Shown here: piece after piece, positions 1 to 8,712 of the stretch | Layout: every line of letters starts with the position of its first letter | How positions within the stretch are numbered: the first letter of the stretch is position 1 | Assembly: GCA_947476465.1 (NCBI GenBank) | Contig: CANJQN010000028.1 | Coordinates: 1-53,861, forward strand | Direction: 5' to 3' | Length of the DNA stretch: 53,861 bases | Origin: Comamonadaceae bacterium | GTDB taxonomy: Bacteria > Pseudomonadota > Gammaproteobacteria > Burkholderiales > Burkholderiaceae_C | Translations under genes and position numbers: made by a program | Notes under the pieces: generated by a model | The model's database searches: none | The model's input: the letters and a program-made list of their open reading frames with translations, nothing else | What the model was told of the DNA's origin: nothing

Positions 1-128
1 CTTTCTTTGGCGAGACAAAGAAAGAAGGTCGGCCGCCGGGCCGAGACCCGGCTTGCCACGACCGCTACAAAAGCAAAGACAAAGACAAAGACAAAGACAA
101 AGACAAAGACAAAGACAAAGACAAAGAC
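1..128 (+). repeat. Partial intergenic repeat element with hairpins and an AAAGAC tandem array
   Basis: Bases 1-24 form a 9-bp hairpin (CTTTCTTTG, loop GCGAGA, CAAAGAAAG). Next comes a second GC-rich inverted repeat (about 29-46, TCGGCC/GGCCGA) and then nine tandem copies of AAAGAC (75-128). The same order of modules recurs inverted at 12637-12728 and direct at 13412-13497, where the hexamer is present in only three and two copies. The window starts inside this element, so its left part is missing. It lies about 90 bp upstream of the ada-alkA start. An open frame runs through the hexamers in phase with that gene, but it only encodes a Gln-Arg repeat and is not considered coding. Confidence 0.85.
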
Positions 129-220
129 GAAAAGAACGAGGCAACGGTCGTGTCGGCCCCACGTCATCCCCATGTCCGGAAACGGCCAGTCAGCACCACC
201 GCGCTGCGTATCATGCCCCC

Positions 221-1801
221 ATGACCGGCCCCGAGCCCCTGCACCCCGACGCCTGCTACCTGGCGCTGCAGGCGCACGACGCGCGTTTCGACGGCCGCTT
301 CTTCACTGGCGTCACCAGCACCGGCATCTACTGCCGCCCGGTGTGCCGTGTGCGCACCCCGCGCCGCGAGAACTGCCGCTTCTTCGGCCATGCCGCACAG
401 GCCGAGCAGGCCGGCTTTCGGCCGTGCCTGCGCTGCCGCCCCGAGCTGGCGCCGCGCTCGCTGGCCTGGTCGGCGCAGGATGCGTCCGCCATCCTGGCGC
501 GGGAAGCGGCCCGCCTGATCGACGAGCCCGAGGCCTGGCCCGCCGACGGCCCGCTGCTGCCGTGGCTGTCGGCCCGGCTGGGCGTGTCCGATCGCCACCT
601 GCGCCGCGTGTTCCAGGACCAGCTGGGCGTGTCGCCCCTGCAGTACCTGCAGACGCGCCGCCTGCTCACGGCCAAGCAGCTGCTGGCCGACACGCGCCTG
701 CCCATCACCGATGTGGCGCAGCTGAGCGGCTTTGCCAGCCTGCGCCGCTTCAACGCGGCCTTCGCCGCGCACTACGCGCTCAACCCGTCGGCGCTGCGGC
801 GCGAAGGGGTGGAGGGCGCCACCGACCGCACAACCAACGCAGCGGCCGTGCGGCTCGGGCTGCGCCCACCCTTCGACCACCGCGCCCTGATCGGCTTCTT
901 CGCCCAGCGCCAGCTCACCGACGTGGAGTCAGTCGACGTCACAGCCGCGACGCTGGCCCGCACCCTGGCCATCGAGACGGCCGGGCGCCGCCACACCGGC
1001 TGGCTGCGGGTGTGCTTCGAGCCCGATCGCTCGCAAGTGCGGCTGGAGGTGGGTGAAGGTCTGCTGGCGGTGCTGCCCACCGTCATCGCCCGGGTGCGCG
1101 CCGCGCTCGACCTCGACGCCGACCCTCAGGCCATTGCCGCCGTGCTGGGCCGGGCCTTTCCCGGCCAGGACGGCCTGCGTGTGCCCGGCAGCTTCTGCGG
1201 TTTCGAGTTGGCCGTGCGCGCCGTGCTCGGCCAGCAGGTCACGGTGGCCGCGGCCCGCACGCTGGCGCAGCGGCTGGTCGAGCGCTTTGGCGAACCGCTG
1301 GCGACGCCGGTGGCCGGGCTGGCCCGCCTGTTTCCGTCGCCCGCGGCCCTGGCCGATACCCCGGCATCCGGTCTGGGCGAGCTGGGCATCGTGCGCCAGC
1401 GGCAAGCGGCCATCCAGGCGCTGGCGCGCGCGGTGGCCTCGGGCGAGCTCGCCCTGAACGGCGGCGCCGATGCCCCGACCACGCTGGTGCAACTGCGGGC
1501 ACTGCCGGGCATCGGCGAGTGGACGGCCCAGTACGTGGCGATGCGCGCGCTGCGCTGGCCCGACGCCTTCCCCGCTGCCGATGTCGCCCTGCACCAGGCG
1601 CTGGGCCTGCGCCATGCGCCGCAACCCGCGCGTGCGGCCGCCGAGCTGGCCCAGGCGTGGCGTCCCTGGCGCAGCTATGCCGTGGTGCGGGCCTGGGCAC
1701 GCGCGGCCCCGACTCCCTCCCCATCCAACGGTGTCGGTCAGCCGGGTCACACCCATCGGACAGATCGCGCCCGTCACACCGATTCGCAGGCCTCGCTATG
1801 A
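221..1801 (+). CDS. alkA: Ada N-terminal / AraC-HTH / AlkA DNA-3-methyladenine glycosylase fusion
   Basis: A 526-residue protein combining the methyl-phosphotriester sensor of Ada, an AraC-type DNA-binding domain and an AlkA-type base-excision glycosylase. Cys38, Cys42, Cys69 and Cys72 match the four zinc-binding cysteines of Ada, including the acceptor Cys38. The HTH region lies around residues 100-195. The HhH-GPD glycosylase occupies about 215-505, with LPGIGEWTAQY in the helix-hairpin-helix and Asp454 (in ADVALHQALG) as the expected catalytic aspartate. It should both sense methylated DNA and excise alkylated bases. The start is the ATG at 221, where homology to Ada begins. Its stop overlaps the next gene (ATGA), so the pair is probably one adaptive-response operon, likely autoregulated as Ada is. 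Confidence 0.9.
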   Translation: MTGPEPLHPDACYLALQAHDARFDGRFFTGVTSTGIYCRPVCRVRTPRRENCRFFGHAAQAEQAGFRPCLRCRPELAPRSLAWSAQDASAILAREAARLIDEPEAWPADGPLLPWLSARLGVSDRHLRRVFQDQLGVSPLQYLQTRRLLTAKQLLADTRLPITDVAQLSGFASLRRFNAAFAAHYALNPSALRREGVEGATDRTTNAAAVRLGLRPPFDHRALIGFFAQRQLTDVESVDVTAATLARTLAIETAGRRHTGWLRVCFEPDRSQVRLEVGEGLLAVLPTVIARVRAALDLDADPQAIAAVLGRAFPGQDGLRVPGSFCGFELAVRAVLGQQVTVAAARTLAQRLVERFGEPLATPVAGLARLFPSPAALADTPASGLGELGIVRQRQAAIQALARAVASGELALNGGADAPTTLVQLRALPGIGEWTAQYVAMRALRWPDAFPAADVALHQALGLRHAPQPARAAAELAQAWRPWRSYAVVRAWARAAPTPSPSNGVGQPGHTHRTDRARHTDSQASL

Positions 1802-2298
1802 CCGTCTCCGCCACCGTCTTCACGGCCACCCACGCCAGCCCGCTGGGCCCCATGCTGCTGGCCGCCAGCGACCAGGGCCTGGCAGGGCTGTGGTTCGAGG
1901 GCCAGAAGCACTGGCCCGAGGGCGCCACGCAATGGCCGGCGGATCCCGCGCACCCGCTACTGCGAGAAGCGGCCCGCCAGCTCGACGCGTATTTCTCGGG
2001 CCAGCTCCTGGCATTCGATCTGCCCCTTCACCCGCAAGGCGCAACGCCCTTCCAAGAAAGCGTGTGGCACGCCCTGCGCGAGATTCCGCGCGGCGCGACC
2101 GAGAGTTATGGCGCGCTGGCCCGGCGCATCGGCCGCGACGCGGCGGTGCGGGCGGTGGGCGCGGCCGTGGGCCGCAATCCGGTGAGCATCGTCGTGCCCT
2201 GCCACCGCGTGCTCGGCCACGGCGGTGCACTCACCGGCTACGCCGGCGGCCTCGCGCGAAAATCGGCCCTGTTGCGCCTTGAAGGCGCACTGATCTGA
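1798..2298 (+). CDS. ogt: Methylated-DNA-[protein]-cysteine S-methyltransferase
   Basis: A 166-residue suicide methyltransferase that removes the methyl group from O6-methylguanine. The active-site motif PCHRV places the acceptor cysteine at residue 135; the upstream RAVGAAVGRNP segment and the downstream GYAGG loop are typical of Ogt/AGT. The ATG overlaps the stop codon of the Ada-AlkA gene by four bases, which implies translational coupling. The Ada fusion upstream lacks its own methyltransferase domain, so this gene supplies the activity that is part of the same polypeptide in classical Ada. Confidence 0.92.
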   Translation: MTVSATVFTATHASPLGPMLLAASDQGLAGLWFEGQKHWPEGATQWPADPAHPLLREAARQLDAYFSGQLLAFDLPLHPQGATPFQESVWHALREIPRGATESYGALARRIGRDAAVRAVGAAVGRNPVSIVVPCHRVLGHGGALTGYAGGLARKSALLRLEGALI

Positions 2299-2312
2299 AG
2301 AACAATCGGTCC

Positions 2313-3215
2313 ATGCCCATCGCCGTCCTCGCCGAATTCGTGCTCTTGGCGGCCCTGTGGGGCGCGTCCTTTCTGTTCACGTTTCTGGCCGTCGGCGACT
2401 TCGGCCCGGTGCCCACGGCGTTCGTGCGTTGCGCCATCGGCGCGCTGGTGGTGCTGCCGCTGGCACTGGGACGCGGGCATGCCTGGGCACTGCGCCGCCA
2501 CTGGAAGGCCGCCGCCCTGGTGGGCATCCTGAACGCGGGGGTGCCGTTCGCCCTGTTCGGATTTGCATTGCAGTTCATCACCACCAGCCTGTCGTCCATC
2601 CTCAATGCCACAGTACCCATGTTCGGTGCGCTGGTGGCCTGGGTCTGGCTGAAGGACCGGCCCGGGGCTTCCCGCATCCTGGGACTGGCGATCGGCTTCG
2701 CGGGCGTCGCCGCGCTGACCAGTGACAAGGGCAGTTTCGCGCTGCCCGGCGTCAGCGCGACGGGCACCACTGTTGCGGTCCTGGCCTGTCTGCTGTCCTG
2801 CCTGTGCTACGGCACCGCCGGCAGTGTGGCCAAGCTGCTTCTTGGCGGCGTCCCGCCCCTGGTCACGGCCGTGGGCGGCAACTTTGGCGCCGCACTGGGT
2901 CTGGCCCTGCCTGCGCTCTGGCTGGCGCCGGCGCGCATGCCACCGGCCAGCGCCTGGCTCGCGGTCACCGTGCTGGGCGTGGCATGCACCGGCATTGCCT
3001 ATGTGCTGTTCTTCCGCCTGGTCGAGCGCATCGGCCCGGCCCGCGCGCTCTCGGTGCCGTTCCTGATGCCGGTCTTCGCAGTGATCTACGGCACGATCTT
3101 CCTGGGCGAACGCGTTTCGGCCTGGATGCTGCTGTGCGGCGTGGTGATCGTGCTGGGCACCGCGCTGGCCACTGGCGTGCTGAGCTTTCCCGGACGCAGC
3201 CGCACGACCGGCTGA
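2313..3215 (+). CDS. EamA/DMT-family transporter
   Basis: A 300-residue integral membrane protein with about ten hydrophobic segments arranged as two EamA repeats. The first repeat starts at the N-terminus (ALWGASFLFT, a motif typical of RhaT/YdcZ-like exporters); the second has GIAYVLFFRLVERIGPARA. Proteins of this family export amino acids, nucleotides or other small metabolites from the cytoplasm; the substrate cannot be inferred here. It starts 14 bp after ogt and may share its transcript. The last residues (FPGRSRTTG) form a short positively charged tail. Confidence 0.85.
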   Translation: MPIAVLAEFVLLAALWGASFLFTFLAVGDFGPVPTAFVRCAIGALVVLPLALGRGHAWALRRHWKAAALVGILNAGVPFALFGFALQFITTSLSSILNATVPMFGALVAWVWLKDRPGASRILGLAIGFAGVAALTSDKGSFALPGVSATGTTVAVLACLLSCLCYGTAGSVAKLLLGGVPPLVTAVGGNFGAALGLALPALWLAPARMPPASAWLAVTVLGVACTGIAYVLFFRLVERIGPARALSVPFLMPVFAVIYGTIFLGERVSAWMLLCGVVIVLGTALATGVLSFPGRSRTTG

Positions 3216-3382
3216 GGCACTCCTAGCGTCGGGCGTGCGCCCGGCTTCCATGGCGCAGCCGCTGTGGTTGACCCGCACCGATAGCCTGAAAGAGCCATCG
3301 CATGGCGACCTTCTCCGACGCGGCAGTTCGGGGCCGGGGCCCAGACTTTTGTTCAGACCCCCACAGCTTCCAGGACGCACGG

Positions 3383-3727
3383 ATGAACGCCCCCTTCGCA
3401 GCGCTGCTGCTCTGCCTATGCTTGCAGGCTTCAGCCATGGCCGGCCCTGCGGCAGACCCTGCAGTGCACGCCCCACGCGCCCGCCAAGTCGTCGCCGCCG
3501 CCGTGTCCAAGGAAGCGACCACCGTGGCGATGGCGCCGCGTGATGTCCAGGGCCACCGTGGCTCGCCGGCCCCGGTCGCCACGGCTGGCGTGTCTAGCGA
3601 TCCGCTGAACATCCAGGCGGCGACGACATCGTCCGATTCACCCGAGCCCGGCGGCAACCTGCTGCTGGTCGGGCTGGCCCTGATGATCGGCATCGCCCTG
3701 CGGCGTTGGGGAACGGACGGCCGATGA
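3383..3727 (+). CDS. Short PEP-CTERM-like secreted protein at the head of the glycan operon
   Basis: A 114-residue protein with an N-terminal signal peptide (about residues 1-20, cleavage near ASAMA/GP) and a low-complexity Ala/Val/Pro/Ser middle. The C-terminus has the exosortase sorting-signal layout: Pro-Glu-Pro at 87-89, a hydrophobic helix at about 92-106, then Arg-Arg-Trp (107-109). PEP-CTERM proteins are normally processed by a membrane exosortase and often co-occur with extracellular polysaccharide loci; no exosortase gene is in the window. The gene ends in an ATGA overlap with the flippase gene, placing it at the head of the operon. The ATG at 3383 is chosen because it opens the signal peptide; an upstream in-frame ATG at 3302 would bury it. 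Confidence 0.7.
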   Translation: MNAPFAALLLCLCLQASAMAGPAADPAVHAPRARQVVAAAVSKEATTVAMAPRDVQGHRGSPAPVATAGVSSDPLNIQAATTSSDSPEPGGNLLLVGLALMIGIALRRWGTDGR

Positions 3728-5250
3728 CAGCGGCCAGCCTCGTCAGCCGGGCCGAGAAGGCCGTCAAGTGGAGCGCCATGACCACGGGCGCGCGCTTCAT
3801 GCTGCAGCTGGGGGCGCAGGTGGCGCTGGCGCGTGTGCTCGGTCCTGGCAACTACGGTGTGTACGGCATCGGCATCGCGGTCCTGACCTTCTCCGCCTTC
3901 CTGGCCGGCTCGGCCTTCAGCTACAGCCTGCTGCTGCAAGAGCGCGTCGAGCCCCAGGACATCCGCTTCGCCTTCACCTGGCAGATGGTGGCCGGCAGCG
4001 CCATGGCCCTGGCCATGTTGTTGGGCGCGCCGGCACTGGCAGAGTTCTTCGGCGATGCGCGCGTCGAGCCCATGGTGCGGTGGCTGGCACTGGCTTGCGT
4101 GCTCACCGCGGCCAGCGCACCGGCCACCTGCCTGCTGCAGCGCGACCTGAACTTTCGCGCGCTCGGCCTGGTGCAACTGGCCAGCTACGCCGCCGGCTAC
4201 CTGGCCGTGGGCCTGCCGCTGGCACTGGCCGGCTGGGGCGCGCAGGCGCTGGCCATGGCCTGCGTGGTGCAGGCCGGCGTGACCTTGGTGGGCGCTTATG
4301 CGGTGCACCCCCACCCGCTGCGCCCCCTGTGGCGGCATGCCGGCGCCGCGCATGCATTGAGCACCGGGCGCACGGTGTTCATCACCAATGTCGTCAACTG
4401 GTTGCTGGGCAACCTGGACCGCATGGTGATCGCGCGCGTGCTCAACGCCCACGCCGCCGGCCTGTTCACGCTGGCCTACAACTTCGCACAGATTCCCAAC
4501 ACCTTGCTGGTCAGCGCGGTGCAGCCCGCCTTCCTGGCGTCGGGCGCCAAGCTGGCCGCCGAACCGAAGAAGCTGGCTCAGGCCTGGATGCTGGTGCTGG
4601 CCTGCGTGCTGGTGCTGTTCATACCCATGGCCGTGGTGCTGGCGCTGGTCACGCACGACTTGGTGCGGCTGCTGTACGGCCCCGAGTGGAGCGAGGCGGC
4701 ATGGGTACTGGCGCTGATGTTCCTGTGCCTGCCCGCGTGGGCCGGCTGGGCCCTGTCCACGCCGGTGCTGTGGAACACCGGCCGCAAGCACCTTGAGGCG
4801 CAACTTCAATTGCCGCTGCTGGCCCTGGCCGTGCCGGCCTGGTGGTGGCTCACGCCCTATGGGCTGCGCTGGGCCGTCGGCGTGACGGCGGTGCTGCTGC
4901 ATGCCCGTGCGCTGGTCACGATTGCCGCCGGCCTGCGCGCGCTGGGCCTGAGCTGGGGGCCGCTCGGCCCGCTGCTTTTGCGCGGGCTGTCGCTGGCCGC
5001 CTGGTGCGCCGCTGCGGTGCTCGCGGCGCAGGCGGCGGTGGCGCCGCTGGGCCTGCCGCTGGTGTCGCTCGCGGCTGGCAGCCTGGCCGGACTGGCCGCC
5101 GGCATGGGGGTGGGGGTGGCGGCGCCCCGGTGGCTGGGCGACCAAGCCCGGCTCGCGCTGTCGCGGCTGCTGCCCTGGGTGCGGCTGGCACCACCCGGGC
5201 CTGCCACCGCCAACGCTTGCGCCGTCACTGGCGCGGGAGGGTCTTCATGA
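3724..5250 (+). CDS. Lipopolysaccharide/polysaccharide flippase, MOP superfamily (Wzx/MurJ-like)
   Basis: A 508-residue polytopic membrane protein with the polysaccharide-export domain pattern. The amphipathic N-terminus (SRAEKAVKWSAMTTGARFMLQL) and the LARVLGPGNYGVYGI segment near residue 38 are hallmarks of O-unit flippases of the Polysacc_synt family; 12-14 hydrophobic helices follow. It would move lipid-linked oligosaccharide across the inner membrane. The ATG at 3724 overlaps the previous stop, and its own stop overlaps the following ligase gene, so translation is coupled. An upstream in-frame ATG at 3706 would add six residues inside the preceding gene and is less likely. Confidence 0.88.
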   Translation: MTAASLVSRAEKAVKWSAMTTGARFMLQLGAQVALARVLGPGNYGVYGIGIAVLTFSAFLAGSAFSYSLLLQERVEPQDIRFAFTWQMVAGSAMALAMLLGAPALAEFFGDARVEPMVRWLALACVLTAASAPATCLLQRDLNFRALGLVQLASYAAGYLAVGLPLALAGWGAQALAMACVVQAGVTLVGAYAVHPHPLRPLWRHAGAAHALSTGRTVFITNVVNWLLGNLDRMVIARVLNAHAAGLFTLAYNFAQIPNTLLVSAVQPAFLASGAKLAAEPKKLAQAWMLVLACVLVLFIPMAVVLALVTHDLVRLLYGPEWSEAAWVLALMFLCLPAWAGWALSTPVLWNTGRKHLEAQLQLPLLALAVPAWWWLTPYGLRWAVGVTAVLLHARALVTIAAGLRALGLSWGPLGPLLLRGLSLAAWCAAAVLAAQAAVAPLGLPLVSLAAGSLAGLAAGMGVGVAAPRWLGDQARLALSRLLPWVRLAPPGPATANACAVTGAGGSS

Positions 5251-6584
5251 AAGTGCGCACCGCCGCGACCGACCTGGTGCCCTGGGCCTTCGCCGCCCTG
5301 CTGGCGCTCGGCGCGATGTACGTCCTGGGCAGCGGACGCGATCTGTCGCAACAGTTTCAGTCGCTGATGCGGTCGGCGCCTACGGAGCGTTCGGCCTTCA
5401 TGATCTGGGTCCAGCGGGGCGTGTCGCTGCTGCTGATCGCCGCCGCGCTCCAGCAGTTCGCGCGCCACTTCGCGCCGCACCGCCGCCTGCCGTCGGTCAT
5501 GCTGCTGTGCGCCTTCGTGCTGTACTGGACAGGCACCGTCGGCATGCCCATGGTGTTCGCTGCGTACCCGGCGATCAGCCACGAGTATCTCTACTCCCTG
5601 ATGTTCGGCGTCGCGGTGTGCATGGTCAACGACACCGAACGCGAACGCATTGTCCACACCGCGCGCAATGCGCTGTTCGCGTTGATGCTCGCCGGGCTGG
5701 CGCTGCTCCCCGTGTCGGGCGCCATGGTGCTGGACACCGGCTACGCGCAGGGCATCATTGCCGGCCTGCCCCGCTTTGGCGGGTTGACCCCCCATCCGGT
5801 GACCCAGGGCATGTTGGCGCAGGTTGCGCTGCTGGTGCTGTGGTGCCATCCGTACCCGCGGCGCTGGCTGAACGCCGCGGCCTGGCTGCTGGGGCTGTCG
5901 GTGCTGTTCCTCGCGCAATCCAAGACCGCCTGGATCGCTTTCGCCGCCTGCGCTCTGCTGCTGATGGTCGTGCGCGGCGGCGCTGCGTTCTGGCGGCGCC
6001 TGGGCGACCCGCGCTCTGGCGGCTTTGGCGTGCTGGCCTGCACGGTGCTGATGCTCGCCGTGTTGGGCCTGGTCGGCTGGATCCTGGTGGGCGACGCGCT
6101 CGGCCAGGCAGCGGCCTTCGTCGACAGCAGCGAAGGGGCGCAACTGATGTCGCTGACCGGCCGAGACCGCATCTGGGTCGCGGCCTGGCAGGAGTGGGAG
6201 CAGAACCCGGTTTTCGGCTACGGCCTGTCGATCTGGGACGCGGCCTACCGCGCGGCCATCGGCATGCCGCAGGCCACGCACGCGCACAACCAGTTCCTCG
6301 ACGATCTCGCCCGCGCCGGCAGCATCGGCGCCACCGCCCTGGTGCTGTATGCGCTGGTCCTGCTGGGCCTTTCGATCCGCGCCGTCCGCGCCTCGGGCGG
6401 GCTGTCGCTGGCACTGTTCGCGACCATCGCCTTGCGTTCGATCAGCGAAGCACCGCTCTCGCTGGAAGGGTATGGCACGGAGGTTTTCACCCACTTGCTG
6501 CTGGTGGCCATCGTGGCCGGCGCCAGCACGCAGCGCCAGCCGGTCCTGCGGCCGGCACCCCTGCGATTCGGAGTCGCCTCATGA
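5247..6584 (+). CDS. O-antigen ligase / Wzy-type polymerase family protein
   Basis: A 445-residue protein with about ten membrane helices and the Wzy_C signature. A large periplasmic loop contains GRDRIWVAAWQEWEQNPVFG and the HAHNQFLDDLARAG motif near residues 345-360, which in WaaL/Wzy proteins supplies catalytic His and Arg residues. It should either polymerise O-units or ligate the finished glycan to an acceptor; sequence alone does not separate WaaL from Wzy. Both ends overlap neighbours by four bases (ATGA), consistent with one transcript with the flippase and glycosyltransferases. Confidence 0.85.
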   Translation: MKVRTAATDLVPWAFAALLALGAMYVLGSGRDLSQQFQSLMRSAPTERSAFMIWVQRGVSLLLIAAALQQFARHFAPHRRLPSVMLLCAFVLYWTGTVGMPMVFAAYPAISHEYLYSLMFGVAVCMVNDTERERIVHTARNALFALMLAGLALLPVSGAMVLDTGYAQGIIAGLPRFGGLTPHPVTQGMLAQVALLVLWCHPYPRRWLNAAAWLLGLSVLFLAQSKTAWIAFAACALLLMVVRGGAAFWRRLGDPRSGGFGVLACTVLMLAVLGLVGWILVGDALGQAAAFVDSSEGAQLMSLTGRDRIWVAAWQEWEQNPVFGYGLSIWDAAYRAAIGMPQATHAHNQFLDDLARAGSIGATALVLYALVLLGLSIRAVRASGGLSLALFATIALRSISEAPLSLEGYGTEVFTHLLLVAIVAGASTQRQPVLRPAPLRFGVAS

Positions 6585-7549
6585 AATTCTCGGTCGTCAT
6601 TCCCCTGTTCAACAAGGCTCGTTTCGTCGAATCGGCGCTCGCCTCGGTACTGGCGCAGACGCTGGCGCCCCTGGAGGTGCTGGTGATCGACGACGGCTCC
6701 ACCGACGACGGCGCCCAGCGGGTCGAGCGCATCGGCGATCCGCGCGTGCGCGTCGTGCGCCAACCCAATGCCGGCGTGTCCGCCGCGCGCAATCGCGGGA
6801 TCGCGCTCGCCCGCGGCGACTGGGTCGCCTTCCTCGATGCCGACGACGCCTGGCATCCCGAGTTCCTGTCGGCACTGGCCCGCGCCCACGCCGCCTGCCC
6901 CGAGGCCGACATGCTGGGCACGCGGCTGCATGAAGTGCCAGAGCCGACCGGCCGTCCCTTTGAGCCCTGGCCGGTGCCGGAGGCGTTCTGCGAAGCCGAG
7001 TTGGTCGACGACTTGCGTCTGCGCTGGATGAAGAACCGGCCGCTGTGCAGCAGCAGCGTGGCCATCCGCATGGCCCGGCTGCGCGCCATGGACCAATGGT
7101 TCTACGAAGGCGAAGCCTGGGGCGAGGACCTGGACATGTGGTTTCGCGTGGCCGACCACGCACCCGTGGCCATCGTCAACGCCCCCTACTGCAAGGTGCG
7201 CTCCGACCTTCCCGGAAGCCTCACGCAGCGCATGGCAAAGCGCGAGTTGCCGCCATTCCTGGTTCGCATGCGCCAGCAGGCGCTGGACGGCACGATCTGC
7301 GCGCGGCACCGCGCCTCGGCGCTGTGGTTCGTGTCGCAATCGCAGGTGACGCTGGCGCGCGACGCGCTGGCGCAGGACAAGCGCGCGCAGGCGCTGTGGT
7401 GGCTGATCCAGGGGCGCCAGAGCTGGCTGGACCGACGCTGGCTGATGACGCTGCTGATGGCACTGCTGGTACCCGTTGGCCTGGCCGATCGCTGGCAACG
7501 CTGGCGCGTGCGCAACGCCGAGAACTTCGCTCAGGAGTCGATCCCATGA
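6581..7549 (+). CDS. Glycosyltransferase family 2
   Basis: A 322-residue GT-A glycosyltransferase. The N-terminus has FSVVIPLFNKARFVESAL, then VIDDGSTDD near residues 35-43 for nucleotide binding, and the metal-binding FLDADDAW at 84-91 (Asp-x-Asp at 86-88). The middle has the acidic WGEDLDMWFR typical of the catalytic base region. A hydrophobic stretch near the C-terminus (LMTLLMALLVPVGLA) may dock the enzyme at the membrane. It transfers a sugar from a nucleotide sugar to the growing lipid-linked glycan. Four-base overlaps link it to both neighbours. Confidence 0.88.
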   Translation: MKFSVVIPLFNKARFVESALASVLAQTLAPLEVLVIDDGSTDDGAQRVERIGDPRVRVVRQPNAGVSAARNRGIALARGDWVAFLDADDAWHPEFLSALARAHAACPEADMLGTRLHEVPEPTGRPFEPWPVPEAFCEAELVDDLRLRWMKNRPLCSSSVAIRMARLRAMDQWFYEGEAWGEDLDMWFRVADHAPVAIVNAPYCKVRSDLPGSLTQRMAKRELPPFLVRMRQQALDGTICARHRASALWFVSQSQVTLARDALAQDKRAQALWWLIQGRQSWLDRRWLMTLLMALLVPVGLADRWQRWRVRNAENFAQESIP

Positions 7550-8688
7550 ATCCGAGTCCCACCACGGAGCCATCCGCCACCGGTTCCGCCAAGCGCGCGG
7601 CTTGCACGGTGTCGGTGGTCATCAAGACCTTGAACGAAGAGGCGAGGGTCGCCGCCGCCATCGAAAGCGCGCTGCGCGCCGTGCACGCGCTCGGCGGCGA
7701 GGTGGTGCTGGCCGACTCGTGCTCCACGGACAACACCATCAAGATCGCCAGCGCCTACCCGATCCGCATCGTGCAGCTGACCGATACGTCCGAGCGCAGC
7801 TGCGGCATCGGCCCCCAGCTGGGCTTTCAGCACACGCTGGGTAAATACGTCTACCTGCTGGATGGCGACATGCAGCTGATCCCCGGCTTCCTCGAGCGCG
7901 CACTGGCGTTCCTGGCCCAGCATCCCGAAGTGGCCGGCGTGGGCGGGCTGGCGATCGAGTGCAACCAGGAAAGCCTCGAGTTCCTCGAGCGCGCCATGCG
8001 CAAGGAGCCGCACCGCGCGCCCGGCGCGGTCGACCGGCTCGACGCTGGCGGCCTGTACCGCCGCATCGCGATCCAGGAGGTGGGCTACCTGTCCGACCGG
8101 AACCTGCACAGTTACGAAGAGTTCGACCTGGCGGTGCGCCTGCGCGCGAGAGGCTGGAAGCTGCGGCGCGTCCCCATCAACGCGATCGCCCACCACGGCC
8201 ACGACATGCCACCCTACCAGCTGCTGATGCGGCGCTGGCGCTCAGGCTACATCTGCGGCATGGGCCAGATGGTGCGCTCGGCGATGGGCCAGCGGTGGAT
8301 GCGCCTGGTGTGGCGCGACCAACGCGAGCTGCGCCTGTACCTGGCCGTGCTGGCCTGGTGGGCCGTGCTGCTGTCAACGCTCTTGTGGCCGGCGTCCTGG
8401 CCACTGCGCGCCGCGGCCTTCGCCCTCCTGGCGCTGCTGCCCTTCGCGGTCATGAGCCTGCGCAAGCGCTCGGTGGTCCGGGGGCTGCACTCAGTGATTT
8501 CCTGGTGCTTCAACGCGGCCGGCCTGGTGCGCGGCTATCTTCGCCGCCGCCGGCCGGCGCATGAGCCCATTGCCAGCCGCGTGCTGCGTGAGCCGGGCGA
8601 CCCCGCCCCCGCCGCCTTGCTCACCGCCAACGACAACACCCCTGGCCAGCGGCTGTGTCCGCTGCCGTCCTGGCCCCAACGATCCTGA
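7546..8688 (+). CDS. Membrane-associated glycosyltransferase family 2
   Basis: A 380-residue GT2 enzyme. The catalytic domain begins near residue 22 (TVSVVIKTLNEEARVAAAI), with LADSCSTDNT for the nucleotide and LLDGDMQ as the DxD-type motif. The YEEFDLAVRLRARGW segment matches the acceptor/base region. Two C-terminal hydrophobic helices (about 265-305, AWWAVLLSTLLWPASW onwards) probably anchor it in the inner membrane. The start ATG overlaps the previous stop and is preceded by CAGGAG at the right distance. It differs clearly from the neighbouring GT2 (6581-7549), so the two likely add different residues. Confidence 0.87.
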   Translation: MNPSPTTEPSATGSAKRAACTVSVVIKTLNEEARVAAAIESALRAVHALGGEVVLADSCSTDNTIKIASAYPIRIVQLTDTSERSCGIGPQLGFQHTLGKYVYLLDGDMQLIPGFLERALAFLAQHPEVAGVGGLAIECNQESLEFLERAMRKEPHRAPGAVDRLDAGGLYRRIAIQEVGYLSDRNLHSYEEFDLAVRLRARGWKLRRVPINAIAHHGHDMPPYQLLMRRWRSGYICGMGQMVRSAMGQRWMRLVWRDQRELRLYLAVLAWWAVLLSTLLWPASWPLRAAAFALLALLPFAVMSLRKRSVVRGLHSVISWCFNAAGLVRGYLRRRRPAHEPIASRVLREPGDPAPAALLTANDNTPGQRLCPLPSWPQRS

Positions 8689-8712
8689 ACCCGCCGGGCC
8701 CCGCACCACCTC

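Noticed and set aside
75..128. CRISPR-like array
   Set aside because: The unit is six bases with no spacers; it is a simple tandem repeat.
53..220. N-terminal extension of the Ada-AlkA protein through the AAAGAC array (Gln-Arg repeat)
   Set aside because: The frame is open only because the repeat has no stop in it; Ada homology and the zinc cysteine numbering begin at the ATG at 221.
3223..5145. 640-codon open frame on the minus strand
   Set aside because: It is antisense to the flippase and its product is Gln/Arg/His-rich, as expected from the high-GC opposite strand of a membrane protein gene.
4857..6494. 545-codon minus-strand frame
   Set aside because: Antisense to the O-antigen ligase gene; no domain-like order and a biased composition.
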